Part shown: piece by piece, positions 52,394 through 63,768 of the stretch
Position numbering within the stretch: the first letter of the stretch is position 1
Layout: every line of letters starts with the position of its first letter
Origin: Blepharisma japonicum
Lineage: Eukaryota > Ciliophora > Heterotrichea > Heterotrichida > Blepharismidae
NCBI GenBank assembly: GCA_949751835.1
Contig: CATKHK010000032.1
Location: 124,001 to 188,000, forward strand
Direction: 5' to 3'
DNA length: 64,000 nt
Notes under the pieces: generated by a model
Seen by the model: only the letters and a program-made list of their open reading frames with translations
Databases searched by the model: none
Told to the model about the DNA's origin: nothing
Translations under genes and position numbers: made by a program

Positions 52394-54019
52394 ATGTGGA
52401 GGTTTGGGCTTGCAAGCTTATCAGCATGCGCTGCAGGATATCTTGGCTATGACTATTACACTCGCACTGCTCTCCCATTTCCAGCTCTCACTAAATGGCA
52501 GGTTGAGAACTCTGATGCTTTTATCATCTATGTTCCTCAAGAAAAAGAAAATTTCCTAGATCGCTTAAAAGAAATTAATTTTCCTGTTTACTACCTATCT
52601 AAAGATAAAGAACCCTCATCATTAGGACTTACATTTAATGATAATTCAAGCTCCCTTTATTTTGTCCGCAAAATAGGCTCACGTCTTGTATACACTACTC
52701 TTGAGCTCCCAGAAAAACTTAATAAATGGCTTGGTTTCTTTACTCAGCCTGACATCAAAATTTCTTCTTTAAAAGAAATGGAAAATCTGCTAAAATCACG
52801 AAAAAAGCAATATTTTCTAGACAGCATTGTAGCTGCATATGTGCCAGAAGGAAATGCTGAATTAGAAAAGAAATGGCAAGATTTAATCCATCATTTGCAA
52901 TTTGATGACCAAATGAGCAATTTAATGTATTCTTACGCTTCACCATTTTTTAAATTTGTGAGAATTACTGATAGAGAGACAGCTGAAGAGCTTGGGCTGA
53001 TTTCTGGAGAAAATGAGTTTATAGTGCAAAGGATCAGAGATTGCAGAGGATGGTTTCATTCGAAAAAACCAAAATCCGCATATGTCGATATTAACAGCTT
53101 GAGAAATTACATTGAAAATACTCTTAAAGAAGACTTCAAAATCAATGCCCATTCTATGCAGCTAAAATTAAAAATATTTTTTGATAAATTTGTTTTAGGC
53201 GAAACAAATAATCCAGCCAAAAAACAATTCACTGATTTAAAAGAGCTTGCCTTAGAAATGGCTAAAGTTGATCCTTTAATTCTTCCTTTATGGACTATTA
53301 AAGATCTACAGATGACAATTCCAAAACTTGCCCAGCATCTTCTTACAAAAAATGCAAAAATTTTAGTTATCAGTATAAATAAAGACCATGAAGAAAATGA
53401 CTTGTCAGATTTGCAAGCAGTAATGGGGCAGCTTAGGCTTGAAGAATTTGCGAGAAATCATAAAGATGTCCTGGTGATGGTTGGGTGTCCTAAAATTTTG
53501 TATCATGTGCCTATTAGAGATATATGCATATACCACCTTGGGCCTGTAGAAGTTAGACTGCTTACAGTTAATGAGAATGTGGTAGAAAAAGCTGCAATTT
53601 TGGAAGAAGGAATGAGCTTAGATGATTTATTGAAAACTGAGGAGCCTTATTTTGAAAGGAGTTTGCCGAAGACTGAACAAGTTGCAGAGGTTTTGTCTAG
53701 AAATGATATATATGAAAAAGTCATAAAACCAAATGATCAATGCTATTTTATTATGAATTGCTCAAGACACTGCCCAGCATGCACCTACCAAGACCCCTAT
53801 TTCCAACTTGCAGCTAAAAACAGCAAAAGATGCAATTTTGGTAAATTTTACGTTTCCAACCAAAACCCTCACTTTAAGTCTCCTAACGCCACTCCAACTT
53901 ACCACTTATGACTCCCAGGCAAAAATGAGCCAATAGTTTACGAAGCCAGAAAGCATGGATTAGCTCCTGAAAATTTCTTAGGATTTATTGACACACATTT
54001 AGATCAACCTAATCCTTAA
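52394..54019 (+). CDS. Membrane-anchored protein with thioredoxin-like CPAC domain
   Basis: This 541-residue protein has TGA as Trp near 53909, which adds 36 residues past the apparent stop. The N-terminus ([20 protein letters not shown]) looks like a mitochondrial or signal-anchor segment. The middle (30-440) has no family I can name; it may contain degenerate thioredoxin-like repeats ([30 protein letters not shown]). Near residues 455-541 a thioredoxin-like end is clear: [20 protein letters not shown] with CxxC as CPAC, then [20 protein letters not shown] and FLGFIDTHL, the usual end helix. A disulfide-handling role in mitochondria or ER is inferred. Confidence 0.72.
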
Positions 54020-54083
54020 TATTAAAAATTTGCTTAACCCAGCCTTAATTTTTCTCATTTCCAAATCATTTGCAGTTCTAAAA

Positions 54084-54515
54084 ATGGTGAAGCACAACAA
54101 TGTGGTTCCCAATGCACATTTTCACAAGGACTGGCAGTCATATGTAAAGACTTGGTTCAATCAACCAGCACGCAAACAGCGTCGACGCAAAGCAAGAAGC
54201 TTAAAGCTGGCAAGATCAGCCCCAACTCCTCTCAAAACTCTAAGGCCGATTGTTCATGGTCAAACATTGAGATATTCCGCCAAAGAAAAACAAGGAAGAG
54301 GGTTTTCTCTTGAAGAACTCAAAAAGGCTGGACTTACCGCTCAGTTTGCAAAGACTATTGGAATCAAGGTTGACCACAGACGCAGAAATAAGAGCGCAGA
54401 GACACTACAAAAGAATGTACAAAGGCTCGAGCTTTTTAAGTCAAAACTCACTCTTTACCCACTCAAAGCAGGAAAACCAAAGAAAGGATTAGTTAATGAC
54501 GCAGTCAGTGCATAA
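54084..54515 (+). CDS. RPL13: Large-subunit ribosomal protein eL13, short form
   Basis: The 143 residues from ATG 54084 match the N-terminal two thirds of eL13: [99 protein letters not shown]. It stops just after KKG (LVNDAVSA). The animal protein continues about 65 residues in a C-terminal helix. I find no 15-nt intron or TGA leading to such an extension. The short upstream open frame (54030) starts with TTG and is ignored. Confidence 0.93.
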   Translation: MVKHNNVVPNAHFHKDWQSYVKTWFNQPARKQRRRKARSLKLARSAPTPLKTLRPIVHGQTLRYSAKEKQGRGFSLEELKKAGLTAQFAKTIGIKVDHRRRNKSAETLQKNVQRLELFKSKLTLYPLKAGKPKKGLVNDAVSA

Positions 54516-54598
54516 ACCTAATAGCTTTCCTCAATAAGTTTTTTAATAAATCAATATTTTCTTATGGGAAAGCTTAATTTAGCTTATCATTAATTTAA

Positions 54599-55861
<1,263 letters not shown>

Positions 55862-55887
55862 CATTTTATTATATTATAACTCATTAG

Positions 55888-56949
55888 TTATTCTTCAAAG
55901 CCTAACTCGAAATCGATTAATATTTCTGGCCCCAGGCTGCATCCTGTTAGTTCTAGTGGCTTTTCTGTAGAAAAATTCCCTGGCCATATTCTGGAAGGGT
56001 GTATTTTATCCCCAAGCAAACTTAATTTTTTATACGCACAAGCTACTAGTTCAGAACAAAAATACCCTTCTTCAGAGCCTGGCTCTAAACCTTTGCTTTT
56101 TTTGAATATAGCTTTAGCTAGTCTATATTTTTTTCCAGACACTTCTGTTATAAATTCTGCAGTTAAATCTAAAAATTGATCAGTTCTCTCAGTATTAAGT
56201 TTTCTATAAACAAGTCTAGTATACAGCAAATGCCATTGATATCTCATAAAATCTTCCCACAAAAGCACTTGGACTCCAGTTTGGCTTGTAGATTCAAGTA
56301 AAGCCACCTGCTCATCTTGTAATTTTAATAAAAACGCTACATGGTCATATTTACTTCCTGTGACAGCTCTTTGCATTTTTGCTGGTATTGACTTGCTTCT
56401 AAACAGCAGGACGTCTCCAGTCTGTACAAGGTCCCTGAATCTATCATGGCTAATCCTCGGGTATCTTCAAAATTCTTTTTTTATTGTAACCATATACTTT
56501 TGCTGCTTAAACCCTTCTGAAGTTTTTATATGCTTTTTAAGGGCGTCAACTCATTCCCTTATTTCTCCAGCTGTGTTCCCTTTGAGTCTAAAGACTCTTT
56601 GGGAGCCTAAAGGCTTTAAGACCAGTTCTTGAGGGGTTTCTGGGTTATCAACATTGATATCTACTGTTATTTGGTTGAAATTTATAGTTGCTCGGGGTTG
56701 CTGGTCATGATCATTGTTATAGTAATAAAGGACATGGTTTTTTAATACAAAATACCTTCATTGTCAACGCTTAATAAGATGTGTGGATTTCTTACGGAGC
56801 CATCCTGCTTTAACGATAAGTTCTTCTTCTCCTGAAGATGAGCTGGAAAATGAGATTGATCTTAAATCATTTAAGTCTGATTGAGTGTCAGAATCAGTTT
56901 TTCCAAGATTTTCCTCTTTTGAAGTGCCAATATGAGGGTCACTATCCAT
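55888..56949 (-). CDS. PH domain fused to a permuted papain-fold (NlpC/P60, YiiX-type) hydrolase
   Basis: The 353 residues run from ATG 56947-56949, with TGA as Trp at several points (KRWQWRYFVLK, EWVDALKK, FWRYPRI). Residues 1-45 are acidic and Ser-rich. Residues about 50-150 are a PH domain (VKAGWLRKKSTHLIKRW, VFRLKGNTAGEIREW). Residues about 185-345 fit a circularly permuted papain-like fold: TGDVLLFRSKSIPAK, catalytic His in KYDHVAFLL, RLVYRKLNTERTDQF, and catalytic Cys in GYFCSELVACAYKK. The family (YiiX/Orthopox G6R-like, LRAT relatives) acts on lipids or amides. PH targeting to phosphoinositide membranes suggests a lipid substrate, by inference. Confidence 0.8.
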
Positions 56950-57099
56950 AACTTAATAAATTTCTAAAAATATATTCAGCGATTTCCATTTAAATATGTT
57001 GAAAAAATCTGTTAAGGTGTTGTTATATTTGCTAAAATTACTATTATTATAGTTTTCTTCATAATATAGGTATCTCCAAAATAATCAGGACTACTTTTT

Positions 57100-57909
57100 T
57101 CAAACCTGATTAAATTTGCTATCACAAAGTATTTTAAATTCTTCATATGATCCAAAAAAGATCATACCTCCAATCGTGATATATGCTAATCTAATTTCCC
57201 ATCCAGTCCATAGCGCTTTTATCCCTTCTTTTTTGTATATTAATTTAATACTTTGTATAAAGCTGCTATAAATACCCTTTCCACCATCAGTCATCAATCT
57301 AGTTTTTACTACATCGATAGGTGTTGTTATATATGCAGCCACAGCTCCAGCTATTGCTCCATCAATTAAATGCTTATGGAGCCCCATTTCTAGCCCTAAA
57401 TAGTCTGAGCTTTTCAAATGCTCATATAAAACAATTTGTAAAGTCTCAAATGGGACCTCTCGAAAGATCATGGGTATCAAACCGGCATATAACCCAAAAA
57501 GTCCTTGCGTCCTCACTATTTCTAGAGGAGCGTTGATAGCGTTTCGATGCATTCCAGTTTGCATTTGCTGCTTTATTAGTTCGAAAGGGTTTCTCATTAC
57601 TGATGCACAGAAGCTTCCAAAAATTCCTGCGTATAAATTTATAGCAGTTTGAGGGATATTTATTATATTTGATTCTAAAATATGTTTTAATGTGCAATAG
57701 CTCGCCCAAAATGTAGCAGAACAAGGAAAAGATGCCGCCACTGCTCAGCTTAATCCTTTAAAAAATTTTATATTTTTGGATTGAATACTAGCCTGTGCTT
57801 GAAGTCTTGTTTTTAGTGTGTCTAAAGGAAATAATGTAATTTCTACTGCACATCCTGCAAAGCCTCCAGCTATAAGTGATGTATAAAATGTGCTAAGAAT
57901 ATCGGTCAT
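57100..57909 (-). CDS. Mitochondrial carrier, S-adenosylmethionine carrier-like (SLC25A26/Pet8)
   Basis: This 269-residue carrier has three repeats, each with the PxDxxK-type signature: FPLDTLKTRLQ, RNPFELIKQQMQ (PFE variant, like Pet8 PAEVVKQ), and TTPIDVVKTRLMT. ATG 57907-57909 lies 56 residues before the first standard-code Met, with TGA as Trp at GLSWAVAAS. The start LIAGGFAGCAVEI, the short length, and FREVPFETLQIVLYEHLK (Pet8: MREIPFTCIQFPLYEYLK) all favour the SAM carrier, which exchanges cytosolic SAM for S-adenosylhomocysteine across the inner membrane. Confidence 0.88.
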
Positions 57910-58041
57910 ATTTTTCAAATAAATATATCGTAATTTATACGGGTAAATAAATAAGTTTTTATGAAAAAAAAATTAAATAAAATATATTTTTGTGAGAGAA
58001 AAATATAATTAAAAAGAAAATTATCAAATTTAAAATACGGA

Positions 58042-59088
58042 TTAGGATCTATGTGTCATAGGCAGAGCAGAATGACATGATGAAGTTCGATGAAGTTTTA
58101 AACCGGGAGTCGAATTAATAGAGAAATCTGTGGAGATTCTTTTACTGTGAATTCTTTTTGCGATGCTTAGCTTTTCTGGCGATATAGATTGTCGAGAATA
58201 AACCGGCAGTAAATTTACAAATTTTTCATTTATATTTCTATGATGCTCATAATGGAGTAATGGTCTTAGTCTTTTTTCCAACTGCGTCACTTCTAAGCAC
58301 TTATCTTCATATTTTGATTTAAAATATGATATATGAGTCTCATTTTTTCCTTGAAAATCCGTACCACTCATTGCTGCATTATAAATTTCTTCTGAATTAA
58401 TTTTAATTACTTTTATTTCCTCTTCTTTTTCTTTCAATTTCAGTTTTAGCTGATTTTTTTTATTTTTTAATTTTTCTATTTCTTTCTTTAAATTTTCAAT
58501 TAATTTTACATCAAATTTGATAGACTTTTTCAGGGTGTTAATTTCATTGATAAATTTGATTTTTTCATTAAATTTTATGTGGGTCTTTAAATCTTTATTA
58601 AAAATAATTCCACTATCATTCTTGGGAACTTTATTTATGTCAAGTGATTCAAGATCGCGAATTTGGATTATATCGTTTAATGTAGAGTTATCAGCTTTTA
58701 GGTTTTCTATGGTTTCTTTTGTTTCTTTTTCATATCTTAAATGAGATTTTTCAAGCGTTTTTAGCTTTGATTCTGTAAATTCAAGCCCTTGTTTAAGCTG
58801 ATTTTCTAGATCTGTATGAAAATTTATACTTTCTTTCAGCTGAGAAATAGTGGCTTCATAAGTAGTTATATCAATAAGGCTTGATGAATTTATATTTTTG
58901 AGTTTTATGTACATGGTAAGATGCTTGGATATTTCTTTAAGTGTTTGAGATGGAGAAAATGAGTGAAATTCTTCAAGTTTTTGATTATAGATATCGTGCT
59001 CTGCTTTAGATTTATAATAATCTTTGAGAAATGAGGAATATATAGAAGAAATTTCAAAGGCTAATTGTAAATTTATTGGATCCTCCAT
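58042..59088 (-). CDS. Coiled-coil protein of unknown function
   Basis: This 348-residue frame runs without TGA or intron. Residues 85-300 are mainly coiled coil (LKTLEKSHLRYEKETKETIE, LIENLKKEIEKLKNKKNQLK), with a basic and Ser-rich tail (RQSISPEKLSIAKRIHSKR, LHRTSSCHSAL). The start is ATG at 59086-59088. It resembles cytoskeletal or ciliary coiled-coil proteins in general only. It is divergent with the small secreted protein gene, across a spacer of about 470 bases. Confidence 0.68.
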   Translation of the reverse strand: MEDPINLQLAFEISSIYSSFLKDYYKSKAEHDIYNQKLEEFHSFSPSQTLKEISKHLTMYIKLKNINSSSLIDITTYEATISQLKESINFHTDLENQLKQGLEFTESKLKTLEKSHLRYEKETKETIENLKADNSTLNDIIQIRDLESLDINKVPKNDSGIIFNKDLKTHIKFNEKIKFINEINTLKKSIKFDVKLIENLKKEIEKLKNKKNQLKLKLKEKEEEIKVIKINSEEIYNAAMSGTDFQGKNETHISYFKSKYEDKCLEVTQLEKRLRPLLHYEHHRNINEKFVNLLPVYSRQSISPEKLSIAKRIHSKRISTDFSINSTPGLKLHRTSSCHSALPMTHRS

Positions 59089-59559
59089 TATGGTATTAGG
59101 GTATTAAATTAATGTAATTTATAAATTGTAAATTGTAATTACTATTAACTATTAAGAAAATTGGCTTTATTAATAGCAAATCTTAAAATTTTACTAACGT
59201 TTTTTGTACAAAATTATTACCAATATTCATTAATTCATATTAATTATTTTTTATTAATTAATTTACATCTTATAATCATTTTTTTAAAATAATTAGCTCG
59301 TGAACTTCTTAATTTGACGAATGTTCAACTTATAATCAAGCTTCCCCTTTAACTTATATGCAAATATGGCGGAAATTATTTTTAACGTTAATCTGCCGTT
59401 AGCTGATAATGCACCTATTCAATTATTCACTTAAAATCCTAAAATCATTTACTTTCTGCTTGCAAAAACCCACTGATTTAACTAGTATTTTCATTTTTTC
59501 ACTTTTAACTGCCATTACAAAGATTTAATCTCCATAATACATATTGTTATAAATTAAAA
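59089..59559. other. Divergent AT-rich spacer
   Basis: No gene or RNA is seen. A GGCGGAAA sequence at 59368-59375 resembles an E2F half-site on the reverse strand, but alone it is weak evidence. The rest is low-complexity AT. Confidence 0.45.
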
Positions 59560-60057
59560 ATGCTCAAGTTATCATTCTTAATCCTCACAATTGCTCTAGC
59601 ATCAGCAGACCGTCCTAAGATATTTAAGAGCCAATTTTTACAAGAAATCAAAGATTTTGAGACAGCTTTAAGAGAAAAATCTGGGCCTATGGTCGATCCC
59701 CCAGCTGGGCATGGGCTACCTGAATTTTCAGATATTCCGTTAAACTTGGAACCAGATCAATTAAAGGCAGAAATTAAAGCTTGGAAACTAGCAGAGCAAG
59801 CTGCAGAAACAGAATTTTATGAACAAACAAATCAAGCAATAGCTAAAGCACAAGCCAAAAAAGACGATTGCCCTTATAAATATACAACTCAAGAGGAAAT
59901 AGAAGAATGCCAACAGAAAGCACAGCTTGAAATTGAAGCAATTGAGAATATGGTCAGTGACTTACAAGGCTCACACTCCAATGAAGAAGAAGCTTTTGAT
60001 GAAGCAATTGAAGCAATCCTTACTTATCGTGAATTGAACAACGACATTGAAATCTAA
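59560..60057 (+). CDS. Small secreted acidic protein
   Basis: This 165-residue protein has a signal peptide (MLKLSFLILTIALASA). The mature part is acidic and rich in Glu, Ala and Gln and mostly helical (LKAEIKAWKLAEQAAETEFY, QLEIEAIENMVSDLQG). It has only two cysteines in the mature part (CPYKYTTQEEIEEC), at a spacing that could form one disulfide. I recognise no family. The ATG at 59560 is the first in frame. A secreted, lumenal or extrusome product is possible. Confidence 0.72.
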   Translation: MLKLSFLILTIALASADRPKIFKSQFLQEIKDFETALREKSGPMVDPPAGHGLPEFSDIPLNLEPDQLKAEIKAWKLAEQAAETEFYEQTNQAIAKAQAKKDDCPYKYTTQEEIEECQQKAQLEIEAIENMVSDLQGSHSNEEEAFDEAIEAILTYRELNNDIEI

Positions 60058-60079
60058 TTAATTTTTCTGAATTTATGAA

Positions 60080-60465
60080 AATTTTATAATAAGTTATGGA
60101 TTTTCTTGCTTTTTATTATGCCTGTTTCTCGCAATATGAGTTTATTTGATGCATATATTGTTATGCCATAAAAATGCTAACCTTTCTATTAGGAGCATGA
60201 TCTAAACATTTATCTTTTAGAAATCCATAATCAGCAATATAAACCTTTATGGCATTTTTCCCAAGCCGATCAAGATTTAATATCTTTGTGCAATAAACTT
60301 TTACCATGAAAATATTCAAGAATTGATAGCATTTGAACAACAAAACTGTTTTGAGTGAAAAGGATAAGGATGAGCACAATATAAGCCATGAAGGATAGAT
60401 CTAAGTAATCTATAAACATTATGCGAAAATCTCATTCTACACCATATCAGTAGATTAAAATATAT
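60080..60465 (-). pseudogene. Casein kinase 1 relic
   Basis: On the minus strand, five protein segments in different frames follow casein kinase 1 in order: IYWYGVEWDFRIMFIDYLDL (family: IYWYGxEGDYNxLVMDLLGP), then FSLKTVLL, identical to the CK1 motif, then QMLSILEYFHGKSLLHKDIK (family: QMxSRxEYxHxKxxIHRDIK), then LGKNAIKVYIADYGFLKD (family: LGKxxxxVYIIDFGLAKK), then GITIYASNKLIL (family: GTARYASINTHL). Frame shifts lie between segments, and the catalytic and DFG positions are altered. It is a non-functional host gene copy; whether the 5' end remains upstream is unclear. It lies in the spacer before the cyclase. Confidence 0.85.
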
Positions 60466-60752
60466 ATATAAATTAGCAAATTTAACATTTTGATGAGGTG
60501 TAATTTAGTAGGCATAAAATAATAAGATAATTAATAATTCCTTATAGCAGGACTATAGATATCAAATGAATGTAAAAATATATGGGTTGAAAAAATAAAT
60601 ATTTATTTATTTTATTAAATAATTTGAAATTATATTAAGTCTTATAATTCAATTGGAAAGACAATTCAGTATCTTTCTGCCATCAAAATAAACTTATTTT
60701 CCCTTCTTAGCAATTTTCTCTCCCTTTTCACTCATTTATTCCATTAATAAAT

Positions 60753-63170
60753 ATGATTGCTCCAGTGGTTTCTCGCCAAGGCTCCTTTCAAGAGATGAAA
60801 GACATCGAAGGCCCATCCATATATCCAGCTGAAAACCAAACTACTTTTTTCAACAACGATACAGATCGGGATCCCCCAATTGTGATTCCCAAAATCCCCA
60901 TTCGTGAAAAAGTAATTCAATTCCTCGACTCCTATTTCATGATGGCTTTTATGGGAATTTTAGCAATTTACACGCTATTTGGTGATGACATCCGGTCTTC
61001 ATCCTTCCCCAAATCAGCTGATGAAACTTTCTTTGCAATAGCCACAGCTTGTTTTGCTATTTTCAGCTTAGAATTCCTCATATGCTGTGCATGCAAGAAA
61101 GACTATCTTTTTTCCTTTTATTTTTGGCTAGATTTAGTTTCTACTATTTCTTTAATTCCTGATATAGGATGGATGTGGGACCCTATTATAGGAGTTGAAG
61201 ATGATGATGATGATTCTCAGAATGAGTCCATGTACAAACAAGCAAATCAGCAGTCAAGCGTCGCTAAAAGTGCTACCAAAGTACTAAGGATTGTAAGACT
61301 TATCAGACTTATCAGAATTGTAAGACTCTATAAAAACGCTTCAGCAGCTGTAGAAAAGCATGAATCAGACAGTGAAGATGAAGAAGAAATCATAATACCC
61401 AAAGAGTCACAAGTTGGGAAGCAGCTCAACGATTTGACGATAAAAAAAGTTATTATCATTATTTTGTGCTTGCTTTTTATACTCCCACTTTTTGACACTG
61501 AGATGTGGACAACTAAACAAACAAGCTGGGATTTTGGCATTCAAGAAATAGAAAAATTTAAAGATGAGCCTGAAAACGTATATACAGTCATTAATAAATA
61601 TATTTCTTTTCATGAAGATGATGACAGACCTATAATTTACTTCATTCTTGTAAATCCTCAGCTGAAATTATTTTACAGCTGGTCTACTACAACTCTAGTA
61701 GGCTCTTTAAGGTATTATGAAAAGCATTTTGCGACTGGAGATTTCTCAGTAGCAGTCTTTGACTTAAGATATGACACTAAATTTGCTGCAGAACTAAACA
61801 TGTATCAGACACTTTTTATATGTATTGTACTCACGCTTGGAATTATTTATTTTTCTAAAGATGCAGATGTACTGGTGATTAAGCCGATTGAAAAAATGGT
61901 CCAAAGGGTGTATGCTATAGCTAGTAACCCTATTACAGCAGGCCACAAAAGGCATGAGTCTGCTTTTGACATCATAATGAAGCAAAATAAAAGATTTTTG
62001 TGTTTTAAAACTAATGAAAGCGACGACAAAGCAAAATTCGAAATTGCGTTATTAGAAGATACCATTATTAAAGTTGGTGTTTTATTAGCACTTGGCTTTG
62101 GAGAAGCTGGAGGAGATATCATAGCCTCAAATATGCAAAGAGATAAAGAATTGGAGCTTGTAAAAGGAAATAAAATAGTTGCAGTCTTTGGATTTTGCGA
62201 TATCAGAAACTTCACAGATTCTACTGAAGAACTTCAAGAATCTGTCATGATTTTTGTCAATGAAATCGCTAGAATTGTCCATACAATGGTTGACACTTAT
62301 CATGGAGCTGCTAATAAAAATATTGGTGATGCATTTTTACTGGTATGAAAATTTTCAGAAAAAGATTTTAGCGTAATTGATGGGAAAATTCAGCCGAACC
62401 CAGAGTCGTCAAAGGCAAAATATATACCTGATTTAGCATTATTTTCATTTTTGAAAATTTTGGCCAAAATAAATAAAGACCCTGTTATTCTTAAGTATAG
62501 GGAACATACCAAGCTGAATTTAAGAATGCCAAATTATGAAGTGAAAATGGGTTTTGGACTGCATATAGGTTGGGCTATTGAAGGAGCAATTGGCAGCCAA
62601 TTTAAAATTGATGCAAGCTACTTATCACCCCATGTAAATATGGCATCAAGATTTGAAGCTGCCACAAAACAATATGGAGTCCCACTACTTTTTAGTGGGA
62701 CTTTATATGACTACCTCAGCCCAAATGTGCAGACTTATTGCAGACATATTGATACTGTCACTGTTAAAGGAAGTATCCTTCCTATTAGAATTTATACAAG
62801 TGACTGTGATTTTTCTGAGTTAACACCTTCGAAGGGAAGGGAAAGAACTAAACAACAGTCGAGGCATAAACGAAGAATCCTAGAAAGAAAATTAGAAGGC
62901 GGATCTATGAAGTCTTATGAGCTTTATGAGCTTTCTAAAGAAATCCAATCGATGAAAAAGCCGTTTACAAGGGAATTTTATGGAGCTTTTGCAATTGGAA
63001 TGAAGGCATATATTGAAGGGCGTTGGAATGACGCAAAAGAGAAGTTCGAAGAATGCTTAAAAATCAAGCCAAGAGACGGACCTTCACTTACCTTGCTAGG
63101 GGTCATGTCAGATTCAGATTTTGAAGTCCCAAATGATTGGAAAGGGTTCAGAGTTTTAACTGAAAAATAA
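60753..63170 (+). CDS. Voltage-sensor-linked class III nucleotidyl cyclase
   Basis: The 805 residues include TGA as Trp near 62346. The N-terminal part holds an ion-channel-type voltage sensor: S1 SYFMMAFMGILAIYTLFG, S2 FAIATACFAIFSLEFLICC, S3 SFYFWLDLVSTISLI, and an Arg-rich S4 RIVRLIRLIRIVRLYK near residue 180. A further span (VIIIILCLLFILPLF), an extracellular segment of about 110 residues and another span (TLFICIVLTLGIIYF) follow. The cyclase domain begins near residue 460: metal site FGFCDIRNFTDS, NIGDAFLL, and HVNMASRFEAAT. A TPR-like C-terminus follows (EGRWNDAKEKFEECLKIKP). Ciliate adenylyl cyclases with a voltage sensor are known in Paramecium. ATP versus GTP cannot be decided safely. 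Confidence 0.87.
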
Positions 63171-63295
63171 GGTTTATATATCCTATTTTTATTATTTATT
63201 TTTCTTTAAATATCCCATGATTCTCTTTAATTAATTATTTTGTCATTTTCACTATCTTTTCATTTATCAACATTCGCCTTCCATTTCCATAAAAT

Positions 63296-63724
63296 ATGCT
63301 TATCTACCTAAAGGGCTTGGAAAGCCTCCAAGCATATGAGTTCTCCCCAGATACAAAAATAGAAGAAATCATAAGCAGTGCAGAATGCGACAGTCTTCAA
63401 TGGTGTGGACGTGCCTTACGCTCAGAACTTACCCTTGCAGACTATGGCATCACAAGTGAAAGCACTTTGGAAGCTTTATTAGCCCTAGAAGGAGGAAAAA
63501 GAAAGAAGAAAAAGAAAGTCTACACCACCCCAAAGAAAAAAGCCCACAAGAAAAAGAAGGTCAAACTCGCCGTTCTGAATATTTATAAGGTAGACAAGAG
63601 CGAAAAAGTCACCAGGACTAAGCGTGCCTGTGAAAAATGTGGGGCTGGGACTTTCATGGCAAAGCATTTCAATAGACATTACTGTGGAAAATGCCACGCG
63701 ACCCAGCTGTTCTCACAAGCTTAA
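63296..63724 (+). CDS. RPS27A: Ubiquitin-like/eS31 (RPS27A) fusion with highly divergent ubiquitin
   Basis: The 142 residues begin with a ubiquitin-like unit of about 67 residues ([40 protein letters not shown]) that ends in EGG, directly followed by the eS31 part ([28 protein letters not shown], and zinc finger CEKCG...HYCGKCH). The Gly-Gly end is where de-ubiquitinases would cut. Most ubiquitin surface positions differ; Lys48 and Lys63 equivalents and the Ile44 patch are not evident, so this unit likely serves folding or assembly only. The ribosomal part is standard. Confidence 0.92.
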   Translation: MLIYLKGLESLQAYEFSPDTKIEEIISSAECDSLQWCGRALRSELTLADYGITSESTLEALLALEGGKRKKKKKVYTTPKKKAHKKKKVKLAVLNIYKVDKSEKVTRTKRACEKCGAGTFMAKHFNRHYCGKCHATQLFSQA

Positions 63725-63768
63725 GGAAATAGATATAATTTAGGATTTTTATGAAAAATATAGTAGGC

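Noticed and set aside
60161-60379. 72-codon minus frame read as an intact small gene
   Set aside because: It is one frame of the casein kinase 1 relic, and motifs continue in other frames on both sides.
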